A DNA stretch of 64,000 nt from Bryobacterales bacterium F-183. Its GTDB lineage: Bacteria > Acidobacteriota > Terriglobia > Bryobacterales > Bryobacteraceae. The DNA lies in NCBI GenBank assembly GCA_016865505.2, contig AP025252.1, positions 4,672,137 to 4,736,136 on the forward strand, read 5' to 3'. Position numbers and translations under genes: made by a program. Under the pieces are notes generated by a model, which saw only the letters and a list, made by a program, of their open reading frames with translations, did no database searches and was not told where the DNA came from. Numbering within the stretch: the first letter of the stretch is position 1; each line of letters starts with the position of its first letter. This document shows, in pieces, positions 35,752 through 44,225 of this stretch.

Positions 35752-35990
35752 CTTGTTGCCCTGAGCGAGATGCTCTTTACAACAAGGCTGGATCGACGGA
35801 ATAGGATTGGCCAAACAATCCTAACGAGTCCGGGCGGAGCGGCTGCTTAGAAGAGGCATCGGGTCCTGCTTCTCACGCTAACAGTCACCATCCGATCCCG
35901 GAGGCACAGGCGGGTTTGAATATTTGTTCGCGGCTCCTGCGACAGCTTGCGGACGATCCCTCCGAGCAAGCGCGCCTGTGCCCCTTTTTT
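35752..35990 (+). ncRNA. Structured intergenic segment, candidate small RNA ending in a T-tract
   Basis: The 319-bp gap 35750-36068 has no gene but has nested complementarity. CTTGTTG (35752-35758) pairs with CAACAAG (35780-35786), enclosing GAGC/GCTC. AGGATTG (35803-35809) pairs with CAATCCT (35816-35822). A 10-bp perfect stem, 35903-35912 with 35973-35982, closes a branch holding GCTTGC/GCAAGC (35945-35950, 35966-35971) and is followed by CC then TTTTTT (35985-35990). This looks like an sRNA or leader with an intrinsic terminator. It matches no RNA family I can name; strand is inferred from the T-tract. Confidence 0.4.
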
Positions 35991-36068
35991 ATTCCCCTTT
36001 ACTAGTACAGTCAAGCGAACGGTTCTCTAATGAGAAGGCTGCGGCTGGCCGATATAAGGTAAGCCGCC

Positions 36069-37328
36069 ATGGTTTCCTACGTCCGCAAGTCTCCGGGTTT
36101 CAAGCCAACAACGCCGCAAACGTATGAGGATCTGGGAGTGTCGAACTCCCTGGTTTTGGACTTAATTCTGCGCCGAATGCTGCTCGAAGGCTTTTCGAAC
36201 CTCGGGCGGTTGAGCCAGCAATTGAAGCTCGCGCACCCGATCGTTGAGGGTACGTTCCGGCACATGCGCAGCCAGCAACTGGTGGAAGTAAAGGGCATGA
36301 CGGGGAACGATTATCAGTTCACCCTGTCGCAGGCGGGCAAGCAACTGGCGTCCGAACGCTTCCAGGTAAACCAGTATGCCGGTGCGTGTCCGGTGTCGCT
36401 GGGGGATTATCACTCCGCGACCAAAGCGCAGTCGGCAAAAGTGGACGTCGACCGGCGGACGCTGAAGAGCTGTTTTTCGGATCTGGTGATTTCGGACCGG
36501 CTATTGGACGACCTGGGTCCGGCGCTGATCTCGCAGAGTTCGATCTTTTTGTACGGGCCGTCCGGGAACGGTAAGACCAGCGTCGCCGAGCGGATGCTGC
36601 GGATTTATGACGATGCGGTGCTGATTCCCTACTCCGTTGAGGTAGACGGACAGATCATCAGCTTGTTCGACCCGGTGGTACACAACAAGCTGGACTATGA
36701 GGAAAATCCAGACATCGACCCGCGGTGGGTGTTGTGCAAGCGGCCGTGCATCGTCGTTGGTGGCGAACTGGTGCCGTCGATGCTGGAATTGAAGCTGGAC
36801 GAGGCGTCCGGCATTTATTCCGCGCCTTTGCAGATGAAGGCGAATAACGGGATCCTGATCATCGACGACTTTGGCCGCCAGTTGATGAGTCCTCGCGACC
36901 TGCTGAACCGCTGGATTGTACCGTTGGACCGTCGCGTGGATTATCTGACCCTTCGGTACGGCGTGAAGTTCCAAATTCCCTTTGAGACGATGGTGGTGTT
37001 TTCCACCAACCTCGAGCCGTCGGACCTGGCGGACGAGGCGTTTCTGCGCCGTATCCACAACAAGATCTTCATCGAGCCGGTGGAGGCTTGGGCGTTTGAC
37101 CAGATCTTTAGCCGCGTGGCGCATTCGAAGCACCTGCAGCCGGATCCGGATTCTGCTGAGCATCTGCGCAAGCTTTGTTTGCGTGAAGGCCGTACGGAAC
37201 TGCGCGCCTGCTATCCGAGCGACATCATGAACATCATGCTGTCGATTGCACGGTATGAGCAGCGTCCGCCGTTGATGTCGCGCACGGATTTGGAGCGCGC
37301 GTCGAACCTGTACTTCGCCAAAGGCTAG
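36069..37328 (+). CDS. AAA+ ATPase with N-terminal winged-helix-like region
   Basis: A 419-residue protein. Residues 25-100 look like a winged helix (LVLDLILRRMLLEGFSNLGRLSQQLKLAHPIVEGTFRHMRSQQLVEVKG). Walker A is GPSGNGKT (163-170), Walker B ILIIDDFG, sensor-1 VVFSTNLEPSDL, with FLRRIHNKIFIEP as the arginine-finger region. Homologues in delta-proteobacteria and acidobacteria occur near surface-appendage or secretion genes; the function is not established. Here it precedes a Wzz-like protein by 95 bp, possibly one transcription unit. Confidence 0.82.
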   Translation: MVSYVRKSPGFKPTTPQTYEDLGVSNSLVLDLILRRMLLEGFSNLGRLSQQLKLAHPIVEGTFRHMRSQQLVEVKGMTGNDYQFTLSQAGKQLASERFQVNQYAGACPVSLGDYHSATKAQSAKVDVDRRTLKSCFSDLVISDRLLDDLGPALISQSSIFLYGPSGNGKTSVAERMLRIYDDAVLIPYSVEVDGQIISLFDPVVHNKLDYEENPDIDPRWVLCKRPCIVVGGELVPSMLELKLDEASGIYSAPLQMKANNGILIIDDFGRQLMSPRDLLNRWIVPLDRRVDYLTLRYGVKFQIPFETMVVFSTNLEPSDLADEAFLRRIHNKIFIEPVEAWAFDQIFSRVAHSKHLQPDPDSAEHLRKLCLREGRTELRACYPSDIMNIMLSIARYEQRPPLMSRTDLERASNLYFAKG

Positions 37329-37423
37329 TTGGCTGAGGGGTAGTGGCGTACTAGTACCGGGGCCCTGAAAAACGGTACGAAGCGAAATAGAATCAGTGGT
37401 TTCCACCGTGCTCTACTGGGACG

Positions 37424-38617
37424 ATGGGTGAACCGCAAGGCGAGCGGCCGATTATCGATATCACCCCGGAGTCTGCTTCTGGCTACCGCCGTGGTGGTAG
37501 CTTTTACGGCAGTAACACCGGGCGGTATCCGATTGGCGCACTGGACGCAGTTTTGGCGCGGCGTCGCGTCGCGTTCCTGGTGATTTTCGCCATCCTGCTG
37601 GTGATCTCCCTTGTTTGGTATGGTTTACAGCCGGTCGAGCAACGGGCGACGGCGAGTGTACTGATTTCGCGATACGGGTCCGCGACGCCGATTACGGACG
37701 CGGAACTGGCGGCGGAAGCGGCGATTGTCACAGCGCAGATCCAGCAGCTGACAGCCAGCCTGGCGAAGGCGGAAGGCGTGATCGAGTCCGCGCAGGCAGC
37801 TGGGGTTCGTGCGGCGGAGCTGAAGCAGCGAATCTCGGTGGAGGTCCCTTCGCCGGGCAATCTCATTTCTATTTCCTATACGGATGCGTCGGCGCAGAAG
37901 GCGGCGGATACGGCGAATCTGCTGGTGGATTTGTACTTGCAGCAGAGGTACCGGCTGTTGCGTACGCCTGTGGATCTGATTCGGGCGGAAGCTGAGTCCA
38001 ATATGGTGGTGTCGGGCGCGGAGTTGGCGCTGCGGGAGCTGTTTGACTATGACAAGCAGGGTCCTGGGGCGGTGAGCCGCGAGGAGTTTTTGGCTCGGAG
38101 CCAGCGTCAAACGGCGCTGGAGGGTCGCGCGCTGGAGCTGCGGGCGAAGTTGCGGGGGCTGCAGGCGTCGGAGGGCGACGCGTTGGAGATCAGCCGGGTG
38201 CGGGCTGAGTTGGCGGCAGCGGAAGAGGCGGCGGCCAAGGCGGCGCGGGAAAGTCAGGCAGCGGCGCGGTTTGCCAGCGAGCGGGAAGCCTTGAAGTTGA
38301 AGGCGGACCGCGCGGTGGAGGATGCCACGTACGCGAGCAAGAAGTTGCAGGACTCACGTTGGCAGGGGGTCACGCTGCATGCGCGGATTCTGTCGGCGGC
38401 GCAGGTGTCGGCGGTACGGCGGGTGAACGTCACATGGTGGCTGCTGGTGCTGTGGGTGGCGGGTATGCTGGTGCTGTCGACCGTTGGGACGTTCTTTATC
38501 GATCTGCTGCAGAAGCCTATCTATTCGGATCACGATCTGGCGGAGACGGTTGGTGCGCCTTCGTTCACGATTCCCGAGGAGCGGGAACCCGTCGAAGAAC
38601 AGCGCCCGATGGCGTGA
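37424..38617 (+). CDS. Wzz-like polysaccharide chain-length/co-polymerase protein
   Basis: A protein of 397 residues with the topology of Wzz proteins: first membrane helix about 48-66 (VAFLVIFAILLVISLVWYG), a long periplasmic helical domain rich in Ala/Glu/Arg, and a second helix about 338-358 (TWWLLVLWVAGMLVLSTVG). The periplasmic start (TASVLISRYGS, NLISISYTDASAQKAADTANLLVDLYLQQR) matches the Wzz domain entry. It probably controls chain length or export of a surface polysaccharide. No kinase domain is attached. It is followed 12 bp later by a hypothetical exported protein. Confidence 0.72.
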   Translation: MGEPQGERPIIDITPESASGYRRGGSFYGSNTGRYPIGALDAVLARRRVAFLVIFAILLVISLVWYGLQPVEQRATASVLISRYGSATPITDAELAAEAAIVTAQIQQLTASLAKAEGVIESAQAAGVRAAELKQRISVEVPSPGNLISISYTDASAQKAADTANLLVDLYLQQRYRLLRTPVDLIRAEAESNMVVSGAELALRELFDYDKQGPGAVSREEFLARSQRQTALEGRALELRAKLRGLQASEGDALEISRVRAELAAAEEAAAKAARESQAAARFASEREALKLKADRAVEDATYASKKLQDSRWQGVTLHARILSAAQVSAVRRVNVTWWLLVLWVAGMLVLSTVGTFFIDLLQKPIYSDHDLAETVGAPSFTIPEEREPVEEQRPMA

Positions 38618-38629
38618 TACTCTCGGGGC

Positions 38630-39364
38630 GTGGTTATGCCCCTGCTGATCGCGTCCGAAACCCTTGTCGCGGCACTGCTGCTGGCGCAACAGGGTCCGCC
38701 GGTGACCGATGGGTTGCCGCCGCGGGCGAAAGCGAGCGAGTATCAGGCATCGGTGGCGATACCGGGTTCCTCCTCGCATACGCTGGCGGCGGACTATCTG
38801 GGGCATAGCGCGCCGACGGGTCGCGGGGTGCTGTTCGCACCAAACCACATCGTGCTGGAAGTGGCGGTGTTTGGCACTGAGCCGATCGTGGTACGGCACG
38901 CGCACTTTCAATTGCAACTGACGGGCAAGGTTGCGCCGAAGAATCCGATTGCGACGGACCCTTCGTCGTATGTCGCGGCTACGATGCGTGAGGGGTCGAT
39001 CCATTCGGCGAATGCTCCAAATCTGGAAGCGACGGGGTCTTTGGGGAATGCTGGCGTAATTCTGGGGCGGCGCAGGCCTTCGACGGGGTCTCCGGATTTG
39101 GACTCGACGAGGCAGGGCCGCGGACCGGCTCCTCCGGTGGTTGGTGCTCCGGGACATGACCGTTCCGGGAACAGCGCGGAAGCGCCGATTGATCCCGTTG
39201 AGGCGCTGGCGAAGGTGGAACTGGAGCCGGGCGAGCGCAAGATGCCGGCTCGAGGGTTGCTGTTCTTTCCTTATGCGGGGAAGCTGAAGCCCCTGCGTAC
39301 GATTACGCTGCTCTATCAGCCGGATCCCAATAAGGCGGCTGTGGCGCTGCCATTACTCCCGTAG
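38630..39364 (+). CDS. Hypothetical, possibly exported protein
   Basis: A protein of 244 residues beginning GTG (38630) or ATG (38636). A short hydrophobic start (MPLLIASETLVAALLLAQQ) may be a signal peptide. The middle is low-complexity and Pro/Gly/Asn-rich. Strands HIVLEVAVFGTEPIVVRHAHFQLQL and RGLLFFPYAGKLKPLRTITLLYQP flank it, suggesting one split beta-sandwich. No family recognised. It is in line with the Wzz-like gene and overlaps the convergent fliM by 12 bp. Confidence 0.55.
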   Translation: MVMPLLIASETLVAALLLAQQGPPVTDGLPPRAKASEYQASVAIPGSSSHTLAADYLGHSAPTGRGVLFAPNHIVLEVAVFGTEPIVVRHAHFQLQLTGKVAPKNPIATDPSSYVAATMREGSIHSANAPNLEATGSLGNAGVILGRRRPSTGSPDLDSTRQGRGPAPPVVGAPGHDRSGNSAEAPIDPVEALAKVELEPGERKMPARGLLFFPYAGKLKPLRTITLLYQPDPNKAAVALPLLP

Positions 39365-40339
39365 CGGTTGGAAATCGCGCTCGGCGAACGGCACGGTAAG
39401 CTTGGCGGAGCGCTTGCGGCCTTGCGCGACGACGCGTGTTTTGAATTTGGCGCGGCCGTTCATCATGAGGTCCAGGTCGCGTTCCACCGGATAGTCAAAC
39501 GTGAGTACTTTGCCAGGCTCGAGGGCCATGAGGTCGGCAAAGGTGAGGGTTGGGCCTTTGAGGCGTACGTCGAGCTCCATCTCGCTCTGGCGGACGAGTT
39601 TCAACATACGCACCTGGTCCTGCTCGGACGACTGCAGACGGCGCATCGACCACTGTTGGTCAAACTTTTGGCGCAGCATCTTGACGGTGATGGACGGGAT
39701 GCACATGTTCATCATGCCGGCGTTGTCGCCGATGCGCGCTTCCATGCTGACGGCTACGACGGCTTCATTCGGTGCGAGTAGCTGCAGGAGTTGGGGCTCA
39801 GTTTCGTGGGATTCGAGCAAAAAGTCGATGCTGGTGACCGAGGACCAGGCCATGCGAAGGTCATTCAGCATGATGCGGAAGATACTTTCGAGAATGTTCT
39901 GCTCGATTTCGGTGACTTCGCGGTTGACCTTATTGCTTCCCTTGCCTGACCCGCCGAGGAGCATCTCGAGGATGGGAAAGACGAGTGACGGGTTGATCTC
40001 GAGCAGCGAGTTGCCGTCGAAGGGCTTCATCTTGAGCGAGACCATACAGCTTGGCGATGGCAAGCATTGCGTGAACTCGGCAAAGGAGAGCTGTTCGACG
40101 GAGACGAGATTTACGCCGACGTACGCGCGCAGGAATGCCGATAAGCTGGACGACAGGCTTCGGGCGAAGTTTTCGTGCAGCAGGTGGATGGCACGCAGCT
40201 GATCTTTCGCGATACGGTCCGGACGGCGGAAGTCATAGGGCTGGACCGGCTTTTGCGGCGCTTCCGAAGGCCCGGACTTCTTCATACTTCGGAATACGTT
40301 GTCGATCTCTTCCTGAGTGAGTAAGCGGTCGGTCGGCAT
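39353..40339 (-). CDS. fliM: Flagellar motor switch protein FliM
   Basis: A protein of 328 residues from the ATG at 40339; the open frame extends upstream but without FliM-like sequence. The CheY-binding N-terminal motif LLTQEEIDNVF is present, followed by the middle domain (FARSLSSSLSAFLRAYVGVNLVSVEQLSFAEF, the GGSGK region) and a C-terminal SpoA domain (LDVRLKGPTLTFADLMALEPGKVLTFDYPVERDLDLMMNGRAKF). FliM forms the C-ring and sets rotation direction. No other flagellar gene lies in the window, although cheA/cheW do. Confidence 0.93.
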   Translation of the reverse strand: MPTDRLLTQEEIDNVFRSMKKSGPSEAPQKPVQPYDFRRPDRIAKDQLRAIHLLHENFARSLSSSLSAFLRAYVGVNLVSVEQLSFAEFTQCLPSPSCMVSLKMKPFDGNSLLEINPSLVFPILEMLLGGSGKGSNKVNREVTEIEQNILESIFRIMLNDLRMAWSSVTSIDFLLESHETEPQLLQLLAPNEAVVAVSMEARIGDNAGMMNMCIPSITVKMLRQKFDQQWSMRRLQSSEQDQVRMLKLVRQSEMELDVRLKGPTLTFADLMALEPGKVLTFDYPVERDLDLMMNGRAKFKTRVVAQGRKRSAKLTVPFAERDFQPLRE

Positions 40340-40417
40340 CTTAAGGTTTTTATCGGACGGAAGGTACGTAGTTGGATATGGAATAGGGCACGATTGTGGC
40401 GGGGGTATATTAGAAGC

Positions 40418-41371
40418 ATGGCTGAGTCCATTGCGGATCCTAGATCCGCCGATGTCCGCGCAGGCGCCGTGGAAAGCGAACCCGCTTGGGTGATCCCGCA
40501 CTGGAAGTCCTCTGTTTCCCACATTGCCGCTGTCATTATCGGCATTCTGTTTCTGGTCTCCGGCATTTGGAAGATTACCGATCCGCTGGGCTGGACCATC
40601 AAGATCGAACAGTTTAAGGTTCCTTATGCCGTAAGCCTGCCGTTTACGTTGGCGCTTGCGACCGGGGAGACCTGGGGCGGACTCTTGATCCTTGTGCCCC
40701 GATTCCGCCGGTGGGGTGCAGCGCTATGCATCCTACTGCTGCTTGGATTCATGGGGTACATGGGCTGGAACTATACCGAGTTCAAGAGCATGGACTGTAC
40801 GTGCTTCCCGATGTTGAAGCGAGCGATTGGTCCTGGGTTCTTTGTGGGTGATGCGGTGATGGTGCTGCTGGCGGCGATTGCTGGCTGGTGGACGCGGCCG
40901 TCTTCCAATTTGCGCGGGGCTCTGGTGGCACTCGGTGCGGTGGCTGTGTTTGCGGGTGTCTGCTATGGAGTGGCTGTGTCGCGGGTCACAGGTATTGAGG
41001 CGCCCAAGCAGATCATCGCCGACGGGCAGCCTTTTGATATGACGCGCGGGCGAGTGTTCCTGTTCTTCTACGACCCCGAGTGCATGCATTGCGATGCGGC
41101 GGCCAAGGCGATGTCGAAGCTGAACTTTGGTACGACACGGGTGGTGGCGATTCCAACGCGGCAGAAGCAGTTTGCGCAGGCCTTCTTGAAGGACACCGGG
41201 TTGAAGGCCGTAACAACGATGGAACATGAAGAGCTGAAGAAGCTCTTTCCGTTCGATACCACGCCGTATGGTGTGGTGATCGAGAACGGGCGGCAGAAGG
41301 GCGTCATCAGCCGCTTTGATCCTCCGGAGCCGGCCGAGACGCTCAAGAAGATGGAACTGGTCCAGGAGTGA
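40418..41371 (+). CDS. DoxX/MauE-like membrane protein fused to a thioredoxin-like domain
   Basis: A protein of 317 residues from the ATG at 40418. Four to five membrane helices form a DoxX/MauE bundle (IAAVIIGILFLVSGIWKITDP is the typical first helix), with a cysteine pair MDCTCFPM in a loop. The C-terminal 120 residues read GRVFLFFYDPECMHCDAAAKAMSKL, a thioredoxin fold with CMHC, and TTPYGVVIENGRQ. Such fusions deliver or recycle disulfides in the envelope. It is translationally coupled (4-bp overlap) to the exported M14 peptidase, which may need it for folding; that link is inferred. Confidence 0.8.
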   Translation: MAESIADPRSADVRAGAVESEPAWVIPHWKSSVSHIAAVIIGILFLVSGIWKITDPLGWTIKIEQFKVPYAVSLPFTLALATGETWGGLLILVPRFRRWGAALCILLLLGFMGYMGWNYTEFKSMDCTCFPMLKRAIGPGFFVGDAVMVLLAAIAGWWTRPSSNLRGALVALGAVAVFAGVCYGVAVSRVTGIEAPKQIIADGQPFDMTRGRVFLFFYDPECMHCDAAAKAMSKLNFGTTRVVAIPTRQKQFAQAFLKDTGLKAVTTMEHEELKKLFPFDTTPYGVVIENGRQKGVISRFDPPEPAETLKKMELVQE

Positions 41372-42567
41372 TCCTACTGCTGCTGTTGTTCGCCACGGCG
41401 GCTCAGGCTGCTACGATCCACACGGATTTTGAAGGCGGACGGATGGGGCGAGTGGAAGAGGTCGCGAAGGATCACTTCCGGCTGCACGTGATCGGGCAGA
41501 CCGATCAGGCAGGGCGCAATCGACAGGCAAGCTGGTATTACTTCCGTGCCGATGGGGCTCGCGGGCGTACGCTGACGTTTGACTTGGTCGATTTGGCCGG
41601 TGAGTACAACTATCAGCCGAACCGGGGTGCGATTACTCGCGATACACCGCCTTACATCAGCTTTGATCAGAAGTCATGGCAGGCAATAGATGATGCGCAG
41701 TACGACGAGACTGGGCCTTCGATGCGATTTCGTGTGTCGCTGGGGACGAAGCAGGATCGGGTGTGGATCGCGCATGTGCCGCCGTATACCAATGCCAATC
41801 TGCAGGTACTGCTGCGGGATGTTTCGCGGCTGCCGTATGTGCGTGTCGAATCCTTGGGGCAGACTCCGCAGAAGCGCGACATCCCTCTGCTGACGATTGG
41901 CGAGGGTAAGAAGGTGATCTGGCTGATGTTCCGGCAGCATGCTTGGGAAGCCGGGAGTTCGTGGACGGGCGAGGGCGCGATCCGCTTCCTGACATCAAAT
42001 GAGCCGGAGGCTGTTGCGATCCGCAAGGGTGTGATTGTGAAGATCATGCCGATGTGCGATCCCGATGGGGTGGCGAATGGTGGGGTGCGATTCAATGCCG
42101 CAGGGTACGACCTGAATCGCAACTGGGACATCGACGATCCTGCGAAGATGCCGGAGATCGCGGCACAGAAGAAGGCGATTTACGGCTGGCTCGATGCCGG
42201 GAATCGCATTGATGCGTTTGTGACTGTGCACAATACGGAGACCAACGAGTATCTGGCCGGGCCTCCGGATCGAACGAAGAAGACGCGGCCGCTGCTGGAG
42301 CGCTTTCATGAGTATTGGATGGCGGGGAAGACGTTTGCGCCTTCGAGTCCTGAGCCTCGGGTGGAGCCGGAAACTACCACCAGTGGCATGGCCGGACGGA
42401 TGAACGTGGTGCAAGGGCTGTATGCGGCGCGGCAGGTGCCGGGGTTTCTGATTGAGATGCGCATCGCCAAGCACCCGAAGCTTGGCGGCGCGCGTCCCAA
42501 CATCGCGGATCGAATGCTGGCTGGACGCGAGATGGTGACTGCACTTTGGAAGGCCTTGAACGACTAG
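41368..42567 (+). CDS. Exported M14-family zinc carboxypeptidase
   Basis: A protein of 399 residues with a signal peptide (ILLLLLFATAAQA). An N-terminal beta domain of about 140 residues precedes the peptidase domain, as in cytosolic-carboxypeptidase/AGBL-type M14 enzymes. The zinc motif HxxE is H191-E194 in FRQHAWEAGSS; substrate-binding YDLNRNWD and a third histidine in VTVHNTETNEY follow; the catalytic glutamate lies in FLIEMRI. It would trim C-terminal residues from peptides in the periplasm. Overlaps arsC by 4 bp at the 3' end (convergent). Confidence 0.88.
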   Translation: MILLLLLFATAAQAATIHTDFEGGRMGRVEEVAKDHFRLHVIGQTDQAGRNRQASWYYFRADGARGRTLTFDLVDLAGEYNYQPNRGAITRDTPPYISFDQKSWQAIDDAQYDETGPSMRFRVSLGTKQDRVWIAHVPPYTNANLQVLLRDVSRLPYVRVESLGQTPQKRDIPLLTIGEGKKVIWLMFRQHAWEAGSSWTGEGAIRFLTSNEPEAVAIRKGVIVKIMPMCDPDGVANGGVRFNAAGYDLNRNWDIDDPAKMPEIAAQKKAIYGWLDAGNRIDAFVTVHNTETNEYLAGPPDRTKKTRPLLERFHEYWMAGKTFAPSSPEPRVEPETTTSGMAGRMNVVQGLYAARQVPGFLIEMRIAKHPKLGGARPNIADRMLAGREMVTALWKALND

Positions 42568-42983
42568 CCGAAGATCTCGCGGAACCACGCGCGGATCTGG
42601 TCCCGAACCCGGGAAAACTCGGCTACTCGCTCGGCCTCCGTGCCTTCTAACGCTGCCGGATCATCGAACGCGTGATGCATGCGGTTGGTTGTGTGGCCGG
42701 GGTAGACCGGGCAAGCCTCGCGTGCGTTGTCGCACACGGTGATGACCCGGTCGAAGGTCACTTCGGCGAACTCATCCACACTCTTTGAGCGGTGACCCGA
42801 GATGTCGACGCCGATCTCGCGCATGGCGGCGATCGCTTCGAGACGTACCAGAGTGGCTCGCGCGCCGGCGCTTTCCACTTCGAAGCGATCGCCAAAGTCG
42901 TGCCGGAGGAGTCCTTCGGCCATCTGACTGCGGGCGGAGTTCGCCGTGCAGAGGATGAGGACTCGCTGCTTAGGCGTTGGCAT
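42564..42983 (-). CDS. arsC: Arsenate reductase ArsC, low-molecular-weight-phosphatase type
   Basis: A 139-residue cytoplasmic arsenate reductase of the thioredoxin-linked family. The phosphatase loop CTANSARS has C12 and R18; further redox cysteines are in VCDNAREACP; the DPAA region supplies the catalytic Asp. It reduces As(V) to As(III). It overlaps arsM by 14 bp, completing the arsR-arsM-arsC operon. No arsenite efflux pump (ArsB/Acr3) is present in the window. Confidence 0.93.
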   Translation of the reverse strand: MPTPKQRVLILCTANSARSQMAEGLLRHDFGDRFEVESAGARATLVRLEAIAAMREIGVDISGHRSKSVDEFAEVTFDRVITVCDNAREACPVYPGHTTNRMHHAFDDPAALEGTEAERVAEFSRVRDQIRAWFREIFG

Positions 42984-43794
42984 GCGGTTTTACGGCCCGA
43001 ATAAAGGCGCTGAGGAACTTGCCGTCCACCTGGGGGGCTAGGGCGTCAACATCGAGTCCCTGACCGCTCAGGAAGGCGCGTGCGTCTTCCACCTGGTAGA
43101 TGCGGGTGGGTTCGACGTCGATATCGGTGAAGCCGGCGGCGGCGAGTTTGGCGCGGTAGTCGTTCTCTTCGAGCGCACCGGCGATGCAGCCTACCCAGAG
43201 CAGGACCGTCTGGCGGATCTCGGCGGGGACTTCGCCGCGGGTAACGACGTCGGATACGGCAAAGCGGCCGCCGGGCTTCAGTACGCGGAAGGCCTCGCGG
43301 AGGACGGCGTCCTTGTCGGCGGAGAGGTTGATGACACAGTTGGAAATGATGACGTCGACGGTGTTGTCGGGGAGCGGGATGTGTTCGATCTCGCCTTTGA
43401 GGAACTCGACGTTGGTGATGCCGGCCTTTTGCTGGTTTGTGCGGGCGAGGGCGAGCATTTCGTCGGTCATGTCGAGGCCGTAGGCTTTGCCGGTGGGTCC
43501 GACACGCTTGGCGGAGAGGAGTACGTCGATGCCGCCGCCGGAGCCGAGGTCGAGGACGGTTTCGCCGGGATTCAGCTTGGCGAGCGCGGTGGGATTACCG
43601 CAGCCGAGGGAGGCGAGGACCGCTTCCTGGGGCAGTTCGTCCTTCTGCAGCTCGTCGTAGAGGTTGGAGGTGATGGGGTCTACGTCGGTGTCGCAGCAGG
43701 CCGCGCCCGCGCCGCAACAGGAGTTGGTGCCGCCGGAGGTGACGCGGAGGGCCGCCTGGCCGTACTTTTCTTTGACTACTTCTTTGACGTTCAT
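42970..43794 (-). CDS. arsM: Arsenite S-adenosylmethionine methyltransferase ArsM
   Basis: A 274-residue methyltransferase. Family features are the N-terminal [12 protein letters not shown], Cys-rich [50 protein letters not shown] (motif I), [14 protein letters not shown] and WVGCIAGAL. The cysteines in SLGCG, SNCV and WVGC are the As(III)-binding set. It methylates arsenite to less or differently toxic methylarsenicals. It is the second gene of the arsR operon, 21 bp after arsR. Confidence 0.95.
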   Translation of the reverse strand: MNVKEVVKEKYGQAALRVTSGGTNSCCGAGAACCDTDVDPITSNLYDELQKDELPQEAVLASLGCGNPTALAKLNPGETVLDLGSGGGIDVLLSAKRVGPTGKAYGLDMTDEMLALARTNQQKAGITNVEFLKGEIEHIPLPDNTVDVIISNCVINLSADKDAVLREAFRVLKPGGRFAVSDVVTRGEVPAEIRQTVLLWVGCIAGALEENDYRAKLAAAGFTDIDVEPTRIYQVEDARAFLSGQGLDVDALAPQVDGKFLSAFIRAVKPHANA

Positions 43795-43815
43795 GTGGGG
43801 GTTCCTTTCTGTGTT

Positions 43816-44166
43816 TTATGAACCGATGTTGATGAGGGTTTCCGGTGCGATGGCACGATTGCGGGTACAGCATTCGGCGTACAAAAAGCCGAGCAGCTCC
43901 TGCAGGGTTTCGGTGTTCGCCGTGTAGCGAAGGTAGGTACTTTCGCGTTTGACGTTCACCAGGCTTTCGTTTTTGAGCTTGTCGAGGTGGTGCGAGAGGG
44001 TTGAGCCGGGAATGCCGAGTTCAGAGCCGATTTCGCCTACGGTCATGCCGTCGGGATGGGCCTGTAGGAGCAAGCGGACGATGCGAAGACGCGCTTCTGT
44101 ACCCATAGCGGCGAACATGTCGGCGAATCTTGCGACGTGATCTTCAGACAGTGTTGGGTGGCTCAT
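43816..44166 (-). CDS. arsR: ArsR-family metalloregulator
   Basis: A 116-residue winged-helix repressor. The DNA-binding region is MTVGEIGSELGIPGSTLSHHLDKLKNESLVNVKRES, and a C-terminal cysteine pair in YAECCTRN is a likely As(III) sensor, as in the C-terminal-Cys ArsR types. It heads the arsR-arsM-arsC operon and would repress it until arsenite binds. The ATG abuts an AT-rich dyad, so the leader is very short and no SD is visible. Confidence 0.9.
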   Translation of the reverse strand: MSHPTLSEDHVARFADMFAAMGTEARLRIVRLLLQAHPDGMTVGEIGSELGIPGSTLSHHLDKLKNESLVNVKRESTYLRYTANTETLQELLGFLYAECCTRNRAIAPETLINIGS

Positions 44167-44207
44167 TTCTATATTTCTATATTTATGGAACTATAGAATC
44201 TTGTCAA
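44167..44207 (-). promoter_or_regulatory. arsR promoter and probable ArsR operator
   Basis: On the − strand TTGACA (44202-44207) is a perfect −35. TATAGAA (44192-44198 on +) and TTCTATA (44175-44181) form a 7-bp dyad with a 10-bp spacer, with a further direct TTCTATA at 44167-44173, right up to the arsR start. The dyad covers the expected −10 region, fitting ArsR repression. The same DNA lies just upstream of the divergent holB start. Confidence 0.55.
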
Positions 44208-44225
44208 GAGGTCTATCCTGAAAGT

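Noticed and set aside
35752-35800. 6S-RNA-like or tmRNA-like sequence (CCCTGAGCGAGATG, CTGGATCGACGG)
   Set aside because: Short resemblances only: there is no pairing between the two ends of the segment as in 6S RNA, and no tRNA-like 3' end or resume frame as in tmRNA.
37354-37378. GTACCG … CGGTAC inverted repeat after the AAA+ gene
   Set aside because: Six-bp arms with a 13-nt loop and no T-tract; too weak to call a terminator or operator.
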